Assembly: GCA_948960675.1 (NCBI GenBank) | Contig: CARDPF010000191.1 | Coordinates: 1 to 6,147 of the forward strand | DNA: 6,147 nt | Reading direction: 5' to 3' | Source: an uncultured Eisenbergiella sp. | Lineage (GTDB): Bacteria; Bacillota; Clostridia; Lachnospirales; Lachnospiraceae | Shown here: one piece after another, positions 3,782-6,147 of the stretch | How positions within the stretch are numbered: position 1 is the stretch's first letter | Layout of the letters: each line of letters begins with the position of its first letter | Translations under genes and position numbers: made by a program | The notes under the pieces: model-generated | What the model saw: the letters and a program-made list of their open reading frames with translations, nothing else | Database searches by the model: none | Told to the model about the DNA's origin: nothing

Positions 3782-6103
3782 TTCTGCACACCTTCCTTTT
3801 GGATGGGCGCTTTGCACCCTGCCATTCCCATCCACACCTTCTCCGGCGTGATGGGCAGTTCCCTGTGCCATACGCCGGTGGCGTTATAAATCGCATGGGC
3901 AATGGCAGGCGCCGGTGTGTTGATCACTACCTCCCCGATGGATTTGGCTCCGAAAGGCCCCGTCTTTTCATAGCTGCTCTCAAAATCCACCCGCAGCCTT
4001 GCAATATCCAGACGTGTGGGAATTTTGTACTGCATCAGGGAATCCTCCCGGATTTTCCCCCTTTCGTCGTAGGTAATATCCTCATAAAGGGCCATGCCGA
4101 TTCCCTGCGCCAGTCCGCCCTCCACCTGCACCCGCACCAGATTGCTGTTGACAGGCGTGCCGCAGTCCACCACGGCCACATAGTCCAAAATTTCCACGCT
4201 GCCCGTCTCCTTGTCCACTTCCAGTTCCACCATCCCCGCCATAAAGGGCGGCGGGGAGATAGGGGAGGAATGGGAAACCGTCGCCTGCACTGCCTGGCTG
4301 TTGCCGCACATGGATTTTGCGGCAATCTCCCCCAAAGTCACCTGCCCCTCCCCGTTCAGGCTCCGCACCGTATTGCCACAAAAAGCCAAGGCATCCTTGT
4401 CGCAGGCAAGCATCTGCGCCGCCACCCCACAGATTTGCTCCCGCAGCTGCAGGCATGCCTTCTCCACCGCCTTTCCCGTCACATATGTGGTACTGGAAGC
4501 GTAAGATCCGGAATCATAGGGGGAACTGTCGGTATCTGCCCCATATACCACGATATCGTCCACACTACACTCCAGACACTCGGCCGCAATCTGGGAAAGG
4601 GTGGTGTCGCACCCGGTTCCCATATCCGCCGCCCCTATGGACAGCGCATAAAATCCGTCGTCGTTTAATTTGACCGTGGCAGATCCCACATCCACCCCGG
4701 AGATACCGGAACCCTGCATGGCAAGGGCCATCCCCTTGGCCCGGATTTTACCGTTTCCCATATCCTGCGAAAGCGGCTTTTGCTCCCACGCAAACAGTTC
4801 CCCGGCCCGGCGCACACACCGGTCCAGCGCACAGGCATCCATCCGCTCCTGGTAGTAGGCTGCCGCCACCTGCCCCTCCCGCACCATATTTTTTTCCCGG
4901 ATGGAGACCGGATCCATCCCCAGCCTGTCCGCAAGTTCGTTCACCATACATTCCAGCGCAAAAATCCCCTGCGTGGCCCCGTAGCCGCGAAAGGCCCCCG
5001 CCGCCTGCAAATTGGTATAGACCACGTCATAGCCAAACCGGTAAGCCTCCAGATTGGCATTGTAAATGGGAATGGACTTATGCCCGGACAGCCCCACCGT
5101 GGTAGGGCCATGCTCCCCATAAGCCCCGGTGTTGGACAGCGTATACAAATCAATGGCCCGGATGGTTCCGTCCCGGTCTGCCCCCAGCCTTACGCGCAGT
5201 TCCATCTCATGGCGCGGCGAACCGGCGGTCTGGCTCTCCTGTCTGGAAAAAACCAGCATGGCCGCCTTTTTGGTTTTCCACGTGACAAAAGCCGGAAACA
5301 CCTCCGTAACGCAGGTCTGCTTGGCTCCAAAGCCTCCCCCGATACGGGGCTTGGATACCCGGATCTGCGATTTGGGGATTCCCAGCGCATTGGCCAGAAT
5401 GCGCCGCACATGAAACACAATCTGGGTGGAACTGGTCACATGCAGCCGCCCATAGGCATCCAAACAGGTATAAGTGCGAAACGTCTCCATCATGGCCTGG
5501 GAATTGGCCTTGGTATGGTACGTATTTTCCAAAACCAGATCACAGTCCGCCAGCACACCTTCCAAATCCCCGCTTCCGTCCGTACCGCTTGCACACAGGT
5601 TGCGCCTGTTATCGGCCCCCACGCTGCACAGCGATTTCCAATCCTCCTCCGGATGCACCAGCACCCCGGCATCCTTTGCGCAGCGAAAGTCCAAAACCGG
5701 TTCCAATACCTGGTATTTCACCCGGATCAGCCCCAGCGCTTTATCCACCGCCCTCTCGTCCCGCCCGGCCACAATTGCGGCAGCATCCCCCACAAACCGC
5801 ATCCGCCTGTCCAAAATCAGCCTGTCATAAGGGCTTGGCTCGGGATACGTCTGCCCCGCCATGGTAAAGCGCCTCTGGGGCACATCCTTCCACGTATAGA
5901 CCGCCTCAATACCGGGCACCTTTTGGGCAATATCGGTATGGATCTCCTCAATCAGGGCATGGGCGTGGGGACTGTGCAAAACCTTTACCACCAGACAGTC
6001 CTTTGGTACAATATCATCCGTATACACGGGCTTGCCCGTAAGCAATGCCATCGCATCCTTTTTCCGGACAGGCTTATTGACATAGCGCAGCTTCCTCTCT
6101 TCC
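3778..6103 (-). CDS. XdhD-like molybdenum hydroxylase catalytic subunit (5' end missing)
   Basis: This is the molybdopterin-binding subunit of the xanthine oxidase family, with 774 residues visible and closest in motifs to E. coli XdhD. Numbering from the internal Met at 6049-6051, an a/b-hammerhead domain spans about 1-130 (TGKPVYTDD, SPHAHALI, GQTYPEPSPYDRL, RFVGDAAAIVA). The Mo-binding domains follow, with GGGFGAKQ (238-245), AFRGYG (353-358, equivalent to bovine Arg912), GAADMGTG (473-480), DTDSSPYDSGSYASS (506-520) and GPFGAKSIGE (698-707), whose Glu707 is the expected catalytic base (bovine Glu1261). MGTG has Thr where bovine XDH has Gln1040, and GAKQ has Gln where bovine has Glu802, as in XdhD, so the substrate need not be xanthine. 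Such enzymes hydroxylate N-heterocycles such as purines in the cytoplasm. The frame stays open upstream of that Met through EERKLRYVNKPVRKKDA until the adapter at 6104, so the true start lies off the contig; any N-terminal [2Fe-2S] domain and the partner subunits are not visible. Confidence 0.93.
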
Positions 6104-6147
6104 AGATCGGAAGAGCGTCGTGTAGGGAAAGAGTGTAGATCTCGGTG
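6104..6147. other. Illumina TruSeq adapter contamination at the contig end
   Basis: From AGATCGGAAGAGC at 6104 to the last base, all 44 bases match the reverse complement of the Illumina TruSeq universal adapter. This is library sequence left in the assembly. Its translations are also tell-tale: the minus strand reads HSFPTRRSSDL into the hydroxylase frame, and the plus strand reads IGRASCRERV. The genomic sequence ends at about 6103 (one or two bases uncertain). Confidence 0.98.

Noticed and set aside
4780..6138. 452-codon plus-strand open frame
   Set aside because: It lies antisense to the hydroxylase, has the His/Pro/Gly-rich composition of a shadow frame, matches no family and runs into the adapter, ending in IGRASCRERV.
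1..6147. CRISPR array, tRNA, rRNA or complete insertion sequence
   Set aside because: No regularly spaced direct repeats, no tRNA cloverleaf with the conserved TTCRA arm, no rRNA-like stretch and no transposase frame were seen.

Overview
The window reads as the end of a draft-assembly contig from an anaerobic, gut-type member of the Clostridia, probably Lachnospiraceae. Three things suggest this: coding DNA that is moderately rich in G and C beside AT-rich spacers, strong Shine-Dalgarno sites, and gene families typical of that group (a clostridial XdhD-type molybdenum hydroxylase, an Xpt-type xanthine phosphoribosyltransferase, and an HPr-like protein without the phosphorylated histidine). 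The genus is not determinable from the sequence. All supported genes lie on the minus strand.

Layout, read 5'->3' on the minus strand (right to left). Bases 6147-6104 are Illumina adapter, not genomic DNA. Next is a tightly packed cluster: an XdhD-like molybdenum hydroxylase catalytic subunit (6103-3778, 5'-truncated by the contig end), a MocA-like molybdenum cofactor cytidylyltransferase (3781-3146), xanthine phosphoribosyltransferase xpt (3149-2562) and, after a 51-bp gap, a divergent MraY-like polyprenyl-phosphate phosphoglycosyl transferase (2510-1560). The first three genes overlap by 4 bp at each junction (TTGA, then ATGA), which is the signature of translational coupling. The cluster is followed by a GC-rich multi-hairpin repeat element (about 1350-1526) and a palindromic terminator (1301-1335).

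A separate monocistronic unit follows: a strong promoter (1131-1158), an 80-nt leader with a 5' hairpin, a 75-residue HPr-like protein (1044-817) that keeps the Ser46 region but lacks His15, and a textbook intrinsic terminator (725-770). A second, partial copy of the GC-rich repeat (644-680) lies on the other side of this unit in inverted orientation. The last part (about 1-560) is AT-rich and holds a promoter-like sequence, a 12-codon open frame and the N-terminal stub of a PF09820-type AAA-ATPase-like protein that ends after 74 codons.

How the genes may work together (inference): MocA would make the cytosine-dinucleotide form of the molybdenum cofactor used by xanthine-oxidase-family enzymes. 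The hydroxylase would oxidise a purine such as hypoxanthine to xanthine. Xpt would salvage xanthine to XMP, linking purine oxidation to nucleotide recovery. The MraY-like gene does not fit this theme and is the oddest member of the cluster.
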